A stretch of 64,000 nucleotides of DNA from DASUPK01 sp963833375 (GCA_963833375.1 CAWHXR010000001.1:1-64000); one strand, 5' to 3'. Positions 40,843 to 50,152 are shown, numbered from the stretch's first letter. Notes: generated by a model not told the origin, from the letters alone. Translations and numbers: made by a program.

Positions 40843-42099
40843 TTACCGCGGCCGGGTCACCTCTGCCGGCGCTCGCTCCATCGAGGGCCGGGTCTCACGG
40901 GGGTGGGCCTCATACCAGCGGCCGTACCGGTTGGCCAGGAAAGCCGCGGTGATTCCGTGCAGGAGGATCGACAGGCCAACGGTCAGGTAGATCGCCAGCA
41001 GGATCGTCTGCTGGTGTGGGAGCTGCGACTCCTCGACCACGATCACGGCGAAGACGATCGATGCGAGGCCGCGCGGACCGAACCAGCCCATGAATCCGAG
41101 GGTCGCTGGGCGCGCTCGGGTACCGAGCATCGCGATCGCCACGGGGAGCATCCGCACGACCGTGAGGCTGAGAATCGCGTAGAGCGCGAGGTCCCAGCTC
41201 AAGTGGCTGAGCGCCGGCCCCAGCAGGATTGCCCCGAAGAGCAGGAAGGTGACGCCGTTGAGCAGGCTCCCCACCTCGTCGACGAGGTGGTTCACCTCGG
41301 CAGGATCGCGACCGAGCACTCCGCCGAAGACCCCTCCGGCGACGAAGGCGGCGATGAAGCCCGATCCGTCCAGGCCGGCGGCGATCCCGTAGGCCAGCGC
41401 CGCACCCGCGGCGGGGATCACCTGCAGCCATGCCCCGGCGATCAGCTTTCGGGGCCCGGCAAAACGGATGATGGCGGCGATCAACAGCCCGGCCGCGACG
41501 CCGCCGACGATCCCATAGCCGATCTCCTCCAGCACAAGCGTCGCCGCGCTGCGGCCCCCGGCCAGTTCGGAGTTAACGTCGGCGGCCGCCACCGCGATGA
41601 ACAGCAGCGGCACACAGATCCCGTCATTGAGCCCGCTCTCCACGTTCAGCCCCTGGCGAATGCGCGCCGGCACCCGTGGGTTGGTGACGACCGCCTGGCC
41701 GAGTGCGGCATCGGTCGGCGCCAGCACCACCGCGATGACCACTGCTTCCTCGATGCTGATCTGCCCGAAGGTCGCCGCTGCCGCGAGGGCACCGAGCCCG
41801 ATTGTCAGCGGGAGCCCGATCCCAAGAAGCCGTCCCGGGACGTTCGCGTCGCGGCGCAGCTCTCTCAGGTTGATCCGCGAGGCATCGGAGAACAGCACCA
41901 GTGCCAGGGTGGCCTCGGCGAGAGCACGAACTGTCGAGCCGGAGCTCGAGAGATCGACTTCGCCGAGCACCCTCGGACCAACCAGCACGCCGATGGCGAC
42001 GAAGAGGATCGCCGGGGTCAGGGGTGTTCCGGCGATCCGCCCCGATACCGACGCCACCGCCAGGACCGTGAGCGCAATGATCGCCAGCGACCACTCCAC
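40843..42099 (-). CDS. Cation:proton antiporter (CPA1/NhaP type)
   Basis: 418 residues, about 12 helices. AVVLAPTDAALGQAVVTNPR holds the family TD motif, and GLNVESGLNDGICVPLLFIA the ND pair of electroneutral CPA1 antiporters. FMGWFGPRGLASIVFAVIVV is the conserved Arg-containing helix. It should exchange Na+ or K+ for H+ across the inner membrane. Only a short hydrophilic C-terminus is present, so a regulatory domain is missing. Complete. Confidence 0.9.
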   Translation of the reverse strand: MEWSLAIIALTVLAVASVSGRIAGTPLTPAILFVAIGVLVGPRVLGEVDLSSSGSTVRALAEATLALVLFSDASRINLRELRRDANVPGRLLGIGLPLTIGLGALAAAATFGQISIEEAVVIAVVLAPTDAALGQAVVTNPRVPARIRQGLNVESGLNDGICVPLLFIAVAAADVNSELAGGRSAATLVLEEIGYGIVGGVAAGLLIAAIIRFAGPRKLIAGAWLQVIPAAGAALAYGIAAGLDGSGFIAAFVAGGVFGGVLGRDPAEVNHLVDEVGSLLNGVTFLLFGAILLGPALSHLSWDLALYAILSLTVVRMLPVAIAMLGTRARPATLGFMGWFGPRGLASIVFAVIVVEESQLPHQQTILLAIYLTVGLSILLHGITAAFLANRYGRWYEAHPRETRPSMERAPAEVTRPR

Positions 42100-42179
42100 T
42101 TAGAGACTCACGTTGTCGAGGTTCGGGCGGCGGATCGGATCGAGGCTATCTCGGTCGAAAGGGCTAACCCGAATCGAGG

Positions 42180-42192
42180 CATACTGCGCCCG
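42180..42192 (+). promoter_or_regulatory. Leaderless-type promoter, divergent form
   Basis: CATACT at 42180-42185, then 7 nt to ATG 42193. It resembles the GATACTGCG cassette, but no hairpin repeat is beside it. Confidence 0.45.
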
Positions 42193-42267
42193 ATGTCAAC
42201 CGAGAAGGTCGAGAGCGCTTGGCCAATTGGATCGAAGGCGGCCCTCGCGGCCGAAGGGGACGGTTGA
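42193..42267 (+). CDS. Short leader ORF with NTF2-family start (24 aa)
   Basis: Begins MSTEKVESAWPIGSK and stops 1 bp before the next start (TGACATG). The MSxEKVE start echoes the NTF2-like family. Two readings are possible: a translated leader coupling translation to the gene at 42269, or the stump of an NTF2-like gene whose promoter now serves the next gene. Confidence 0.4.
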   Translation: MSTEKVESAWPIGSKAALAAEGDG

Positions 42268-42268
42268 C

Positions 42269-42967
42269 ATGCCCGAGGGACTGTCGGCACAGGAGGTCGG
42301 CAAGGAGATCGGAGAGCACTCCAAGCACGTGGGCCGGGAGAACGCCCAACGACACGACCGCCTCGTCTCGATCGCCGAGGCGGTCCTTCTGTCGATTGTC
42401 GCTCTGATGGCCGCGTGGTCCGGCTACGCGGCTGCGAAGTGGAGCACCGAGTCCCGCGTGGGCCTGGCGGAGGCCTCGGCGGCGAGAACTGAGGCCAACC
42501 GCGCGAATCTCAAAGCGATCGAGCTCCGGAACTTCGACTCCTCGACCTTCGAGGCGTGGTTCGCCGCCTTCACGGCTCGCAACCAGCAGGCGATGACCAT
42601 CGCCGAGCGTCGCTTTCGTCCCGGGTTCCGTGTCGCATTCGACGCCTGGCGCAAGACGAAGCCCGAGAGCAACCCAAACGCGCCGCCGGGTCCGACCTAC
42701 ATGCCGCAGTACCGTCAACCCGGGCTCAGGCAGGGGAAGGCGCTGGATAATCAGGCGGACGTGGCTTTCGCCGCGGGCGCGACCGCAGGCGAGAGGTCCG
42801 ACAAGTACGTCCGCACGACCGTCTTCCTCGCGAGCGTTCTCTTCCTGGTCGGCATCAGCACCCGGTTTCCCCTACGCGGCGGGCGCTACGCGCTCGTTGC
42901 GCTCGGCGCTGTGCTGCTGATCGTCTCCATCGTGCAGCTCGCCCAGCTGCCGGGTCCGCCCAGCTGA
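42269..42967 (+). CDS. Membrane protein of unknown function (three helices)
   Basis: 232 residues from ATG 42269. The N-terminal part (GLSAQEVGKEIGEHSKHVGR) is soluble, followed by helix 1 (VLLSIVALMAAWSGYAAAKW), a long helical exported loop (about residues 65-165), and two C-terminal helices (TTVFLASVLFLVGISTRF and LVALGAVLLIVSIVQLAQL). This layout is seen in bacterial DUF4337-like membrane proteins. Probably followed in the same transcript by the small gene at 43020. Confidence 0.72.
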   Translation: MPEGLSAQEVGKEIGEHSKHVGRENAQRHDRLVSIAEAVLLSIVALMAAWSGYAAAKWSTESRVGLAEASAARTEANRANLKAIELRNFDSSTFEAWFAAFTARNQQAMTIAERRFRPGFRVAFDAWRKTKPESNPNAPPGPTYMPQYRQPGLRQGKALDNQADVAFAAGATAGERSDKYVRTTVFLASVLFLVGISTRFPLRGGRYALVALGAVLLIVSIVQLAQLPGPPS

Positions 42968-43019
42968 TCCCCCGATCCGAGTGATGAGGGGCGCGGCAGG
43001 GCCTTCTGGAAGTGCGTTC

Positions 43020-43190
43020 ATGCAAGACGATCCCAAGGAGGCAGAGCTGCGCGGGCTGGCTCAGGGCGCGGCCGTATCCGATCTGATCGGCGTCAAACTG
43101 ACGCTCGGTCTGACGCTCTGGTTCCTCTGGGCAGTGCTGGCGGCGGGAATCCCCAGAGGCCTTTATTTATTGAGTAGGAGGCTGTGCTAA
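43020..43190 (+). CDS. Small single-helix membrane protein
   Basis: 56 residues from ATG 43020 (an upstream in-frame ATG at 42984 is possible). MQDDPKEAELRGLAQGAAVS is soluble, LGLTLWFLWAVLAAGIPRGL a helix, and the end basic. I do not recognise it. It lies 50 bp before a large secreted hydrolase gene and may belong to the transcript of 42269. Confidence 0.5.
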   Translation: MQDDPKEAELRGLAQGAAVSDLIGVKLTLGLTLWFLWAVLAAGIPRGLYLLSRRLC

Positions 43191-43238
43191 TTTCGGGTAC
43201 CGATTCGGCAAGAAGCCGGACGGTCGCGAGGAGAGGTA

Positions 43239-45362
43239 ATGAGCAAGGGACTGCTCCACGGTCATCGGACTCTTCGGCGGACGGTCGCAACGATCGTGTC
43301 GGCTTGCGCGGTGGTTGTCGGCGCCCTCGTGGGGGCGGCGTCGGCCTCGGCGGCCCCTGCCGCGGACTGCCAGCCCTACGTCGAGCCATGCCTGCTGCCG
43401 TTCCCGAACGACCTCTTCACCAAGCCGGATTCCACAAGCGCCACCGGGCGGCGGGTGGACCTGCCGCAGGCGGCGATGCCGACGAACACGAAGGGCGTGC
43501 AGGTCAATGTCGCTCCCTACAACCGCAACGACGGATTCAGCCCCGGCAGCTCGATCGTCGTCCGCGTCCCCGGGCTCGATAACCAGCAGGCGTTCGACCA
43601 GACGGATCCCGTTCGGCTGACCGACATGTCGCAGACCTACGCGCCGGGCGCACCGATTGTGGTCATCGACGCCGCGACAGGAGAGCGGGCGCTGATCTGG
43701 GCCGAGCTGGACTCCAACGCCGGTGACCCGCAGCACACGACGCTTCTCATCCATCCCGGCAAGAACCTCGTCGAAGGCCATCGCTACGTCGTCGGCCTGC
43801 GCAACCTGAAGAACGCGGACGGGCAGACGCTCGCAGCGCCCGACTGGTTTGCCCGCTTTCGCGACGACCGCCCCTTGCTGAAGTCGCAGCGGGCCCAGCG
43901 TGAGCGCTACGGCCAGATCTTCAAAGTGCTGAAGGATGCCGGCATCGGCCGCAAGACCCTCTATATGGCGTGGGATTTCACCGTCGCCAGCAGTCGGAGC
44001 CTCGCCTCGCCGATGCTCTCGATTCGCAACGACGCCTTCGGGCAGCTCGGCGACACCAACCTCGCCGACACCCAGATTCAGGGGCAGGCGCCGCCCTTCA
44101 ACGTCTCCGGTGTGACCGACTTCGCGCCGTGCGGATCGGATGGCTGCCAGTCCGGCGAAAGCGACAGGTTGCTGCGTCGCGTGACGGGCACCTTCACCGT
44201 GCCCTGCTACCTGGCCACCGCAGGCTGCGCGATCGGCGGAGGTTTCAACTACAGCTCGCCGGACCCGGGCCCCGACGCCACGCCGACCCAGCAGCCGGGC
44301 AACGTCGGCACTGCGCAGTTCGACTGCATCATCCCGCGGGTCGCGGAGGGGGCGCCGGCGCGGCCTTCGCTGTACGGACACGGACTGCTTGGATCGCGCA
44401 CCGAGGTCGGCGCCGGAAACGTCCAGGACATGGCGTCGGAACATGACTTCGTCTTCTGCGCCACGGACTGGTGGGGCCTCGCCCAAGCCGACACGCTCTT
44501 CGACATCAGCGCCCTTCAGAACCTGAACCGGTTCCCCGCTGTTGCCGACCGGCTCCAGCAAGGGGTGCTCAACACCCTCCTCTTGGGCCGGCTGATGGCT
44601 AACCCGGGCGGCTTCGCCTCCAACGCGGCCTTCCAAGAGAGCGGAAACCCGCTCCTCGACACCTCCCACCTCTACTACGACGGCAACAGCCAGGGCGGGA
44701 TCATGGGCGGCATCACGACGGCCGTTGCGCCCGACTACACCCGCGCCGTGCTCGGGGTCACCGGCATGGACTACGGCGGGGTCCTCCTGCAGCGCAGCAC
44801 CGACTTCACGCAGTTCGCCGCCTTCCTGTATGGCCAGCAGCCGGGGGGCGGCTACACCGACTCTTCGATCCACCCGCTGGTGCTCGACCTCGTGCAGCAG
44901 CTCTGGGATCGCGGCGAGGCCGACGGGTACGCGGCGCACATGACCACCGATCCGCTTCCCGACACCCCCGCCCACGAAGTGCTGATGCAGGTCGCCTACG
45001 GCGACCACCAGGTGAGCCAGTACGCGGCCGCCGTGGAGGCGCGGACGATTGGCGCCAGTGTGCATGAGCCGGCGCTGGACCCCGTCCGCTCCCAAGACGC
45101 GAACCTCTTCTACGGAGTGCCCGCGATTCCGAGCTATCCGTTCGACGGCTCGGCGATCGTGATCTGGGACGACGGCCCGGGTCTCGTTCCGCCACCCCCG
45201 GTGACGAACACGCCACCATCCACTTCGGGCCACGACCCACATGGCGACGTGCGGGCGACGGTGGCGGCGCGGACCCAGAAGTCGGACTTCCTGGACGTGA
45301 ACGGCAGCGTGGTGGACGTCTGCGGTGGCCAGCCGTGCCACACCGATGTCTATACGCCGTAG
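43239..45362 (+). CDS. Secreted alpha/beta-hydrolase (lipase-like)
   Basis: 707 residues, start after GAGAGG. Signal peptide TVATIVSACAVVVGALVGAA SASA (cleavage near residue 40). The first half is a beta-rich domain (PFPNDLFTKPDSTSATGRRV; GSSIVVRVPGLDNQ). The second half holds a hydrolase pattern: SLYGHGLLGSRTEVG (oxyanion region) and YYDGNSQGGIMGGITTAVA (nucleophile Ser in GNSQGG), with a likely acid-His pair around VAYGDHQVSQYAA. Many Cys suggest disulfides. This layout occurs in large secreted lipases and esterases of actinobacteria; the substrate is unknown. Confidence 0.75.
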   Translation: MSKGLLHGHRTLRRTVATIVSACAVVVGALVGAASASAAPAADCQPYVEPCLLPFPNDLFTKPDSTSATGRRVDLPQAAMPTNTKGVQVNVAPYNRNDGFSPGSSIVVRVPGLDNQQAFDQTDPVRLTDMSQTYAPGAPIVVIDAATGERALIWAELDSNAGDPQHTTLLIHPGKNLVEGHRYVVGLRNLKNADGQTLAAPDWFARFRDDRPLLKSQRAQRERYGQIFKVLKDAGIGRKTLYMAWDFTVASSRSLASPMLSIRNDAFGQLGDTNLADTQIQGQAPPFNVSGVTDFAPCGSDGCQSGESDRLLRRVTGTFTVPCYLATAGCAIGGGFNYSSPDPGPDATPTQQPGNVGTAQFDCIIPRVAEGAPARPSLYGHGLLGSRTEVGAGNVQDMASEHDFVFCATDWWGLAQADTLFDISALQNLNRFPAVADRLQQGVLNTLLLGRLMANPGGFASNAAFQESGNPLLDTSHLYYDGNSQGGIMGGITTAVAPDYTRAVLGVTGMDYGGVLLQRSTDFTQFAAFLYGQQPGGGYTDSSIHPLVLDLVQQLWDRGEADGYAAHMTTDPLPDTPAHEVLMQVAYGDHQVSQYAAAVEARTIGASVHEPALDPVRSQDANLFYGVPAIPSYPFDGSAIVIWDDGPGLVPPPPVTNTPPSTSGHDPHGDVRATVAARTQKSDFLDVNGSVVDVCGGQPCHTDVYTP

Positions 45363-45417
45363 CGACGGAATCTGAGAAGCCCCATGCGGGCGAGGCCTTG
45401 ATCGGGCTCATTCGCGC

Positions 45418-46101
45418 CTAGGGCCGGCGCAATCCGCTCACGATCTCGGTCGGAAAGCCCAACTGGGACGTGTATTCGCGCCGTACGTCCTCGAAGCCGA
45501 GTTCCTCGAGTACGGGCGCAGCGAGCACGCCTCGGCAGTTCGCGGTGAGGTTTATCCCGCGCGCGTAAAGCGCGTCCCAGACACGATGGCGGCGGCGCTC
45601 GCCGATGGTCATGTTCGAGAGCACGATGCGACCGCCCGGGCGCAGAACGCGGCCGAACTCCGACAGGGCACGCGGGATTTCGTCGCGCGGCAGCAGGTCG
45701 AGCATGTACGAGTTGACCACCAGGTCGAAGCTCTGATCCTCGAAGGGAAGCTCGAGGGCGCCGGCGCGCACGAGCTCGACCCGCTGTTCGATCCCCGCCG
45801 CCGCGAGCCGCTTGCGAGCCTGGGCAAGCATCCCATCGGCAGGCTCGACCCCCACCGTCTTTCCCGAGGGGTTCTGTCGCGCCAGCTCGACGAGCTGTGC
45901 CCCCGTTCCCGTGGCGACCTCGAGCACCGCCTCGCCGTCGCGCGGGGCCGCGAGCTCGAGCACGCGGCGTCGGGGCCCCGCCTCGGTCAGCCGCGCCCAC
46001 GCCTCGTAGAAGGGGGCCAGCCTCGTATAGGCGCCCACGACGCGCTCCGGGCGCGTCTGGTTGACCTCTAGAACCTGGGAACGCCAGTCGTTGGTTTGCA
46101 T
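45418..46101 (-). CDS. Class I SAM-dependent methyltransferase (UbiE/MenG-like)
   Basis: 227 residues from ATG 46101. Motif I AVLEVATGTGAQLVELARQN, GVEPADGMLAQARKRL (motif II acid), LPFEDQSFDLVVNSYMLDLL (post-motif) and RVLRPGGRIVLSNMTIGERR, with an N-terminal YTRLAPFYEAWARLTEAG helix typical of quinone or lipid methylases. Cytosolic. A longer open frame upstream in the same register reads as antisense of its neighbour and was not used. Confidence 0.85.
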   Translation of the reverse strand: MQTNDWRSQVLEVNQTRPERVVGAYTRLAPFYEAWARLTEAGPRRRVLELAAPRDGEAVLEVATGTGAQLVELARQNPSGKTVGVEPADGMLAQARKRLAAAGIEQRVELVRAGALELPFEDQSFDLVVNSYMLDLLPRDEIPRALSEFGRVLRPGGRIVLSNMTIGERRRHRVWDALYARGINLTANCRGVLAAPVLEELGFEDVRREYTSQLGFPTEIVSGLRRP

Positions 46102-46231
46102 AGCCCGGGCTCGCACGACCCTATCCGCGGCGTGATGCTCGCACAACACCAGGCTCGAGCTGCGAAACCGAAGGCCACACGTTCGAGGCACCGGCCACGA
46201 GGGACGTTTTGAACAGTGGGTGCAGAACTGT

Positions 46232-46804
46232 TCAGAGGCCGAGGCCGCGCACGCCTGCCTCATCCCAGCCGAGGTGGTGGGCCAGCTCGTGTTGCACGAC
46301 TCGCTCCACCTGCGCCCGCAGCAGCTCGGGATCGTGGCCGAAGTCGCGCTCCAGGGTGTCCTGGTAGATGACGATCCGATCCGGGTAGATGTCGCGGGCC
46401 ACCGTGCCGCCGATGTAGTGGCCGTATGCACGGTGCTCGTGCCCGAGGTTGGAGATGACCACCGGCGTGTGCTCGAGCAGCCCGCGGAACTGCTCGGGCA
46501 GGTTGTCGATCGCCTGCACGACCAGCTCATCGAACTCGCTCGGCGGCTCATCGGGAGGCGGCAGGGAGGCGAGCGCCTCGCTGCGGTCGACGAGCCGCCG
46601 GAACTCGGGCTCGGGCATCTCCGGACCGATCAACGCCACGGTCGCCCAGGCGGCGACGAGCATCACCGCAACGGCGCCAACCAACAGCGTCAGCAGGCCA
46701 CCCACCCCGGCGAAGGACGGCGGGTTGAGAAACAGCAGAAGGAGGCCGAGGATGAAGGCGCTCAGGGCTGCGGCCCGCAGCGGTGGTACGAGGATGTCCC
46801 TCAT
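46232..46804 (-). CDS. Zinc metallopeptidase family protein with two membrane helices
   Basis: 190 residues from ATG 46804. Two N-terminal helices (ALSAFILGLLLLFLN and GLLTLLVGAVAVMLVAAWAT), then a cytosolic minimal zincin domain: FDELVVQAIDNLPEQFRGLL, VVISNLGHEH, YQDTLERDFGHDPE and the HExxH in VVQHELAHHLGWDEAG. This is the small metallopeptidase family of actinobacteria, here with an unusual membrane anchor in front of the usual 120-residue soluble form. Active-site His and Glu are present. Confidence 0.85.
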   Translation of the reverse strand: MRDILVPPLRAAALSAFILGLLLLFLNPPSFAGVGGLLTLLVGAVAVMLVAAWATVALIGPEMPEPEFRRLVDRSEALASLPPPDEPPSEFDELVVQAIDNLPEQFRGLLEHTPVVISNLGHEHRAYGHYIGGTVARDIYPDRIVIYQDTLERDFGHDPELLRAQVERVVQHELAHHLGWDEAGVRGLGL

Positions 46805-46911
46805 GTGCTCCAGGTTAGAGCGACCGGATAGCGAGCTCACCCCAGGGAGGGCGCCGGGATCGTCGGCCAGGCGGGCGCCGGCCTGGCGCCCGCCTGAACC
46901 GTCACTTCCGC

Positions 46912-47469
46912 CTAGTAGCCGTAACCACCGCCGGACGAGCCGGAGCTGGTGGAGCTGGAGCTAGCCGCCCCACCGGGGGCGGTCGCCGCGGTCCAGGTGA
47001 AGCTGGTGCCGCCGAAGCTGTCCATCGCTCCGTTGCCCGTCGCCTGGCCGGGGCTGTCCTGGGTGAACGTGTACAGGGGCTTGCCGCCGAAGGTGACCTG
47101 GCTGCTGCCGCCCGGCCCCTTGACCACGCCGAGCATCGCCTGCACGGACGCGTTGTCGGATGTCGGCTGCCCGCTGGACGGGGCCGCCAGCGGAGGCCAG
47201 ATGCTGGTGCACGAGCCGGTGCAGGCGATCTTCGACCCGCTGTCCTGGTTGTTGGTGTAGAGCGCGTCGCCCTTCGCGTCGACGAGCACGGTCCCGACGC
47301 CGCTGATCGATTTCGTCGAGACGGTGCCGGCGCCGCCGGCCGTCGAGGTGGCCGCGGAGCTGTTGCTGCCCGAGGAGCTGCTGCTGTTGCCGCCGCATGC
47401 CGCCAGGGCGATCGCGAGCACAGGGACGCTGAGGAGCGTGAGTATGGAACCGCGTCTGAGATGCATCAT
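46912..47469 (-). CDS. Lipoprotein with YXWGXW-like secreted repeats (COG4315-type)
   Basis: About 185 residues; either ATG of the pair at 47469/47466 follows AAAGGAGG. The signal ends in a lipobox (LAIALAACGG), so Cys about 25 is lipidated. A Ser/Gly/Ala-rich linker leads to two copies of the secreted repeat (GTVLVDAKGDALYTNNQDSG with ACTGSCTSIWPPL; SQVTFGGKPLYTFTQDSPGQ). Such proteins sit on the outer face of the membrane; the role is unknown. The C-terminus is Ser/Gly-rich and ends GYGY. Confidence 0.85.
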   Translation of the reverse strand: MMHLRRGSILTLLSVPVLAIALAACGGNSSSSSGSNSSAATSTAGGAGTVSTKSISGVGTVLVDAKGDALYTNNQDSGSKIACTGSCTSIWPPLAAPSSGQPTSDNASVQAMLGVVKGPGGSSQVTFGGKPLYTFTQDSPGQATGNGAMDSFGGTSFTWTAATAPGGAASSSSTSSGSSGGGYGY

Positions 47470-47592
47470 CCTCCTTTGATTCTTCCTGTCCCCAATTCTT
47501 TCCCTGCTGGTACTACGGAACGAGGCGATCGTCGGGATTGCCCGGCGGCGAGCATCTGAGCCGGCGGGCGGCCGTCGGTAGGCTCAATCGGG

Positions 47593-47856
47593 ATGCCCGG
47601 CTGCAGCCATCTGGACCAGATCACCGTCGATGTGCCGGAGGAGTTCGCCGGCTGCGAGGACTGCCTCAAGATCGGCGGACAGTGGGTGCATCTGCGGGTC
47701 TGCCGGAGCTGTGGCCACGTCGGCTGCTGCGACTCCTCGCCCAACCGGCACGCCAGCGCGCACGTCGCCGCCACGGGCCATCCGATCGTCAGCTCGCTGG
47801 AGCCCGGCGAAGACTGGTCCTACTGCTACATGGACGACGTCGCGTTCGTGGTCTGA
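47593..47856 (+). CDS. UBP-type zinc-finger protein
   Basis: 87 residues. CSHLDQ, CEDCLKIGGQWVHLRVCRSC, GHVGCCDSSPNRHASAHVAA and TGHPI give the Cys/His ligand set of the UBP (ZnF-UBP) finger, ending with WSYCYMDDVAF. In eukaryotes the fold binds ubiquitin C-termini. In bacteria it is a small stand-alone protein of unknown role, often beside redox genes. Convergent with the MBL-fold gene that follows. Confidence 0.88.
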   Translation: MPGCSHLDQITVDVPEEFAGCEDCLKIGGQWVHLRVCRSCGHVGCCDSSPNRHASAHVAATGHPIVSSLEPGEDWSYCYMDDVAFVV

Positions 47857-47906
47857 GTCAGCGCGACGGCGTCCAGCTTCCTGCGGTCATCGCGAGCCCG
47901 ACCATC

Positions 47907-48752
47907 TCACGTCTGGGACGCCGCTCGTTCCTGACGCCCGCTCCAGTAGCGATCCAGCCCCGCCCACTGCTGCTCGGGCGGCACGGCCTGGAGCAGTGCC
48001 TGGGCGGTCTCGGGATCCGCCCGCTCGGCGAGGCGTTCCTCGATCCGGCGCTCGAACTCCTCGGAGGAGAGCTCCCGCGCCAGCTGCCCCTGCTCGCGAA
48101 GCCGCTCTCGCACCCGCTCCAGGTGGGCCTCGGGATCATCCACCGCGTCGAAGTGGGTCAGCCCGAGGCTGGTGGGCTCCCAGTCGAGGATCCGGTCGAT
48201 CGAGTCCTCCCAGAGCTCGAGGTCGATGTCGGGGGGCGGGGTCGGCGGCATGATGAAGTCGCTGGGCGGGATCCGGACGGCCGCGGTGTCGCCGACGAAG
48301 GCCCGCCCGCTCGGCGGATGCAGGTAGCTGACGTGATGGGAGGCATGGCCCGGTGTGTACGCGACCCGGAATCCGAGCACCTCCTCCCCTCCGCTCAGCG
48401 GCTTCAGGTTCGCCTCCGGCACCGGCGCGACCTCGCCCCAGAGGCGCTGCATCTCGTCGCCGTAGAGGCGCTCGGCGCTCGCCAGCAGCTTCGATGGGTC
48501 GGCCAGATGTCGGGCGCCGCGCTCGTGGACGTAGACCGGCAGCTCCGGCCAGCGCCGCACCAGCGTCCCGGAAGCCCCGGCGTGGTCGAGGTGGATGTGC
48601 GTGAGAAGAAGGGCGCGCGGCTCCTGGCCTTCCACCGCCTCGATCAGAGTCTCCACCGAGCTGGTCGGCCCGGGGTCGATCAAAACGCCGTCGAGCTCCC
48701 AGCAGCCGATCACCCGCTCCCGGCCGAGGTGCCGGACGTCGATCAGCCTCAT
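47907..48752 (-). CDS. MBL-fold metallo-hydrolase
   Basis: 281 residues from ATG 48752. LLLTHIHLDHAGASGTLVRR carries HxHxDH; further ligands are in YTPGHASHHVSYLH and FVGDTAAVR. The C-terminal 80 residues are helical (HLERVRERLREQGQLARELS) as in glyoxalase II-like or lactonase-like members. Its start overlaps the stop of the amine oxidase gene by 4 bp (ATGA), so the two are translationally coupled. Substrate unknown. Confidence 0.88.
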   Translation of the reverse strand: MRLIDVRHLGRERVIGCWELDGVLIDPGPTSSVETLIEAVEGQEPRALLLTHIHLDHAGASGTLVRRWPELPVYVHERGARHLADPSKLLASAERLYGDEMQRLWGEVAPVPEANLKPLSGGEEVLGFRVAYTPGHASHHVSYLHPPSGRAFVGDTAAVRIPPSDFIMPPTPPPDIDLELWEDSIDRILDWEPTSLGLTHFDAVDDPEAHLERVRERLREQGQLARELSSEEFERRIEERLAERADPETAQALLQAVPPEQQWAGLDRYWSGRQERAASQT

Positions 48753-50152
48753 CCGGGGACGACCCGGGAGGCCTGTGCGGCCCGGGCCCCCGCCGCCGTC
48801 GCCAGGTCGGAGCCCTCGGTCCGCATGACCTCGGCGGCGGCGCGCTTCCCCGACTGGATCGCGCCGTCCATGTAGCCCATCCAGCGGGTGGCGGTCTCGG
48901 TGCCCGCCCAGTGGATGCGGCCGACGGGCTCGCGCAGCGCCCGGCCGCAAGCGGTCCAGGTGCCGGGGCCGAGGACGCCCGCGTAGCAGCCCCGGGAGTA
49001 CGGCTCGGTGCTCCAGTCCTTGTCCACGTACAGGACAGGGTGGGCCGCGCGCCGGCCGAAGAGCCGCTGGAAGCCCTTCAGGACCGCCTCGCGCCGCTCG
49101 GCCTCCGAGAGCGCCCCGAGCTCGCGAGCCTCACGGCCCTCCAGGAACCCGATCAGCCCCGGGCTGCCGTTGGGAGGGGTGTTGTCGAAGACGACCTGGG
49201 TGGGGCCGGGGAGGCTGACCGCCTGGCCGGTGAGGCCGTCGGCACGCCAGAAGGCCTCCTCGTAGACGGCCATGCACTTGATCACCGAGCCCATCGGCAT
49301 CCGCTGGGTGAGCTGGTCGCGCGGGCCCGGCAACGGCGGGTCGTACTCGATCCGCCCGGCGAGGGCCGGGGGCACGGCGACGATCGCGCGCCGCGCGCGC
49401 ACCTCGCCGACCACCACGCCGTCGGCGTCGGTCCGGATCGACCGCACCGGCGCCGAGAGCTCGACGCGGTCCCCCAGCGCCTCCGCCATGCGGATGGAGA
49501 GCTGCTGGGTGCCACCGGCCAGCCGGTCCTGCTGCGCCCCGCCCTCCGTGTCGAGCAGGTCGTCCCAGCCGCCGGCCGCGGCGGCGTAGAAGAGAACGTG
49601 CAGAAGCGAGACGTCGGCGGGCTCGACCGAGAAGACCGCGCGGCAGGCGGTGGCGAGGGCCTCGCGCGCCGTCTTGGTCCGCGCCGAGCGCCGGATCCAG
49701 GTCGCAAAGGTCTGCTCGTCGAGCCGCTCCGCGTCCTCGGCCTCCCAGGGAGTCTCGGCCGAGACCCGCTTGATCAGCCGCTTCAGGCGCAGGTCCGCGC
49801 GGCCGTAGTCGACCATCACCAGCGGCCCGAGCATCGGGATCGTGCCGCGGAAGCGCTTCAGCTTCCCCCGGTCGTCCTCGAAGAGGTTCTTGCCCTGCAC
49901 GTGGGTCGGATAGGTGTCGATGCCGAGCTCCTCGGCGAGAGCGATCACCTCGTGCTGTGTGGGCCCGACCCACTGGCCCCCGAGCTCGACGATGTCCTCG
50001 GGATGATCCCCGACCCGCTGGCTCAGGTTCCGCCCGCCGACTCGATCCCTGGCCTCGAGCACGCGGACGTCGAGTCCCGCGCCGGTGAGCTCGCGTGCGG
50101 CGGTCAGGCCGGCGAGGCCCGCACCGACGACGGCGACGTCGCAGTCATGCAT
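48749..50152 (-). CDS. Flavin-containing monoamine oxidase family protein
   Basis: 467 residues from ATG 50152. N-terminal FAD site DVAVVGAGLAGLTAARELTG and LEARDRVGGRN, then VELGGQWVGPTQHEV, the substrate region, and the C-terminal flavin loop GRIHWAGTETATRWMGYMDG AIQSG. The family oxidises amines (or polyamines, amino acids) to imines with H2O2 release. The usual C-terminal covalent Cys is not clear, so FAD may be non-covalent. Coupled to the downstream MBL-fold hydrolase by a 4-bp overlap. Confidence 0.92.
   Translation of the reverse strand: MHDCDVAVVGAGLAGLTAARELTGAGLDVRVLEARDRVGGRNLSQRVGDHPEDIVELGGQWVGPTQHEVIALAEELGIDTYPTHVQGKNLFEDDRGKLKRFRGTIPMLGPLVMVDYGRADLRLKRLIKRVSAETPWEAEDAERLDEQTFATWIRRSARTKTAREALATACRAVFSVEPADVSLLHVLFYAAAAGGWDDLLDTEGGAQQDRLAGGTQQLSIRMAEALGDRVELSAPVRSIRTDADGVVVGEVRARRAIVAVPPALAGRIEYDPPLPGPRDQLTQRMPMGSVIKCMAVYEEAFWRADGLTGQAVSLPGPTQVVFDNTPPNGSPGLIGFLEGREARELGALSEAERREAVLKGFQRLFGRRAAHPVLYVDKDWSTEPYSRGCYAGVLGPGTWTACGRALREPVGRIHWAGTETATRWMGYMDGAIQSGKRAAAEVMRTEGSDLATAAGARAAQASRVVPG

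Noticed and set aside
43167..45341. Open frame of about 720 codons on the minus strand opposite the secreted hydrolase
   Set aside because: The plus-strand protein has a signal peptide and hydrolase motifs; the minus frame has only His/Arg/Gly-rich noise.
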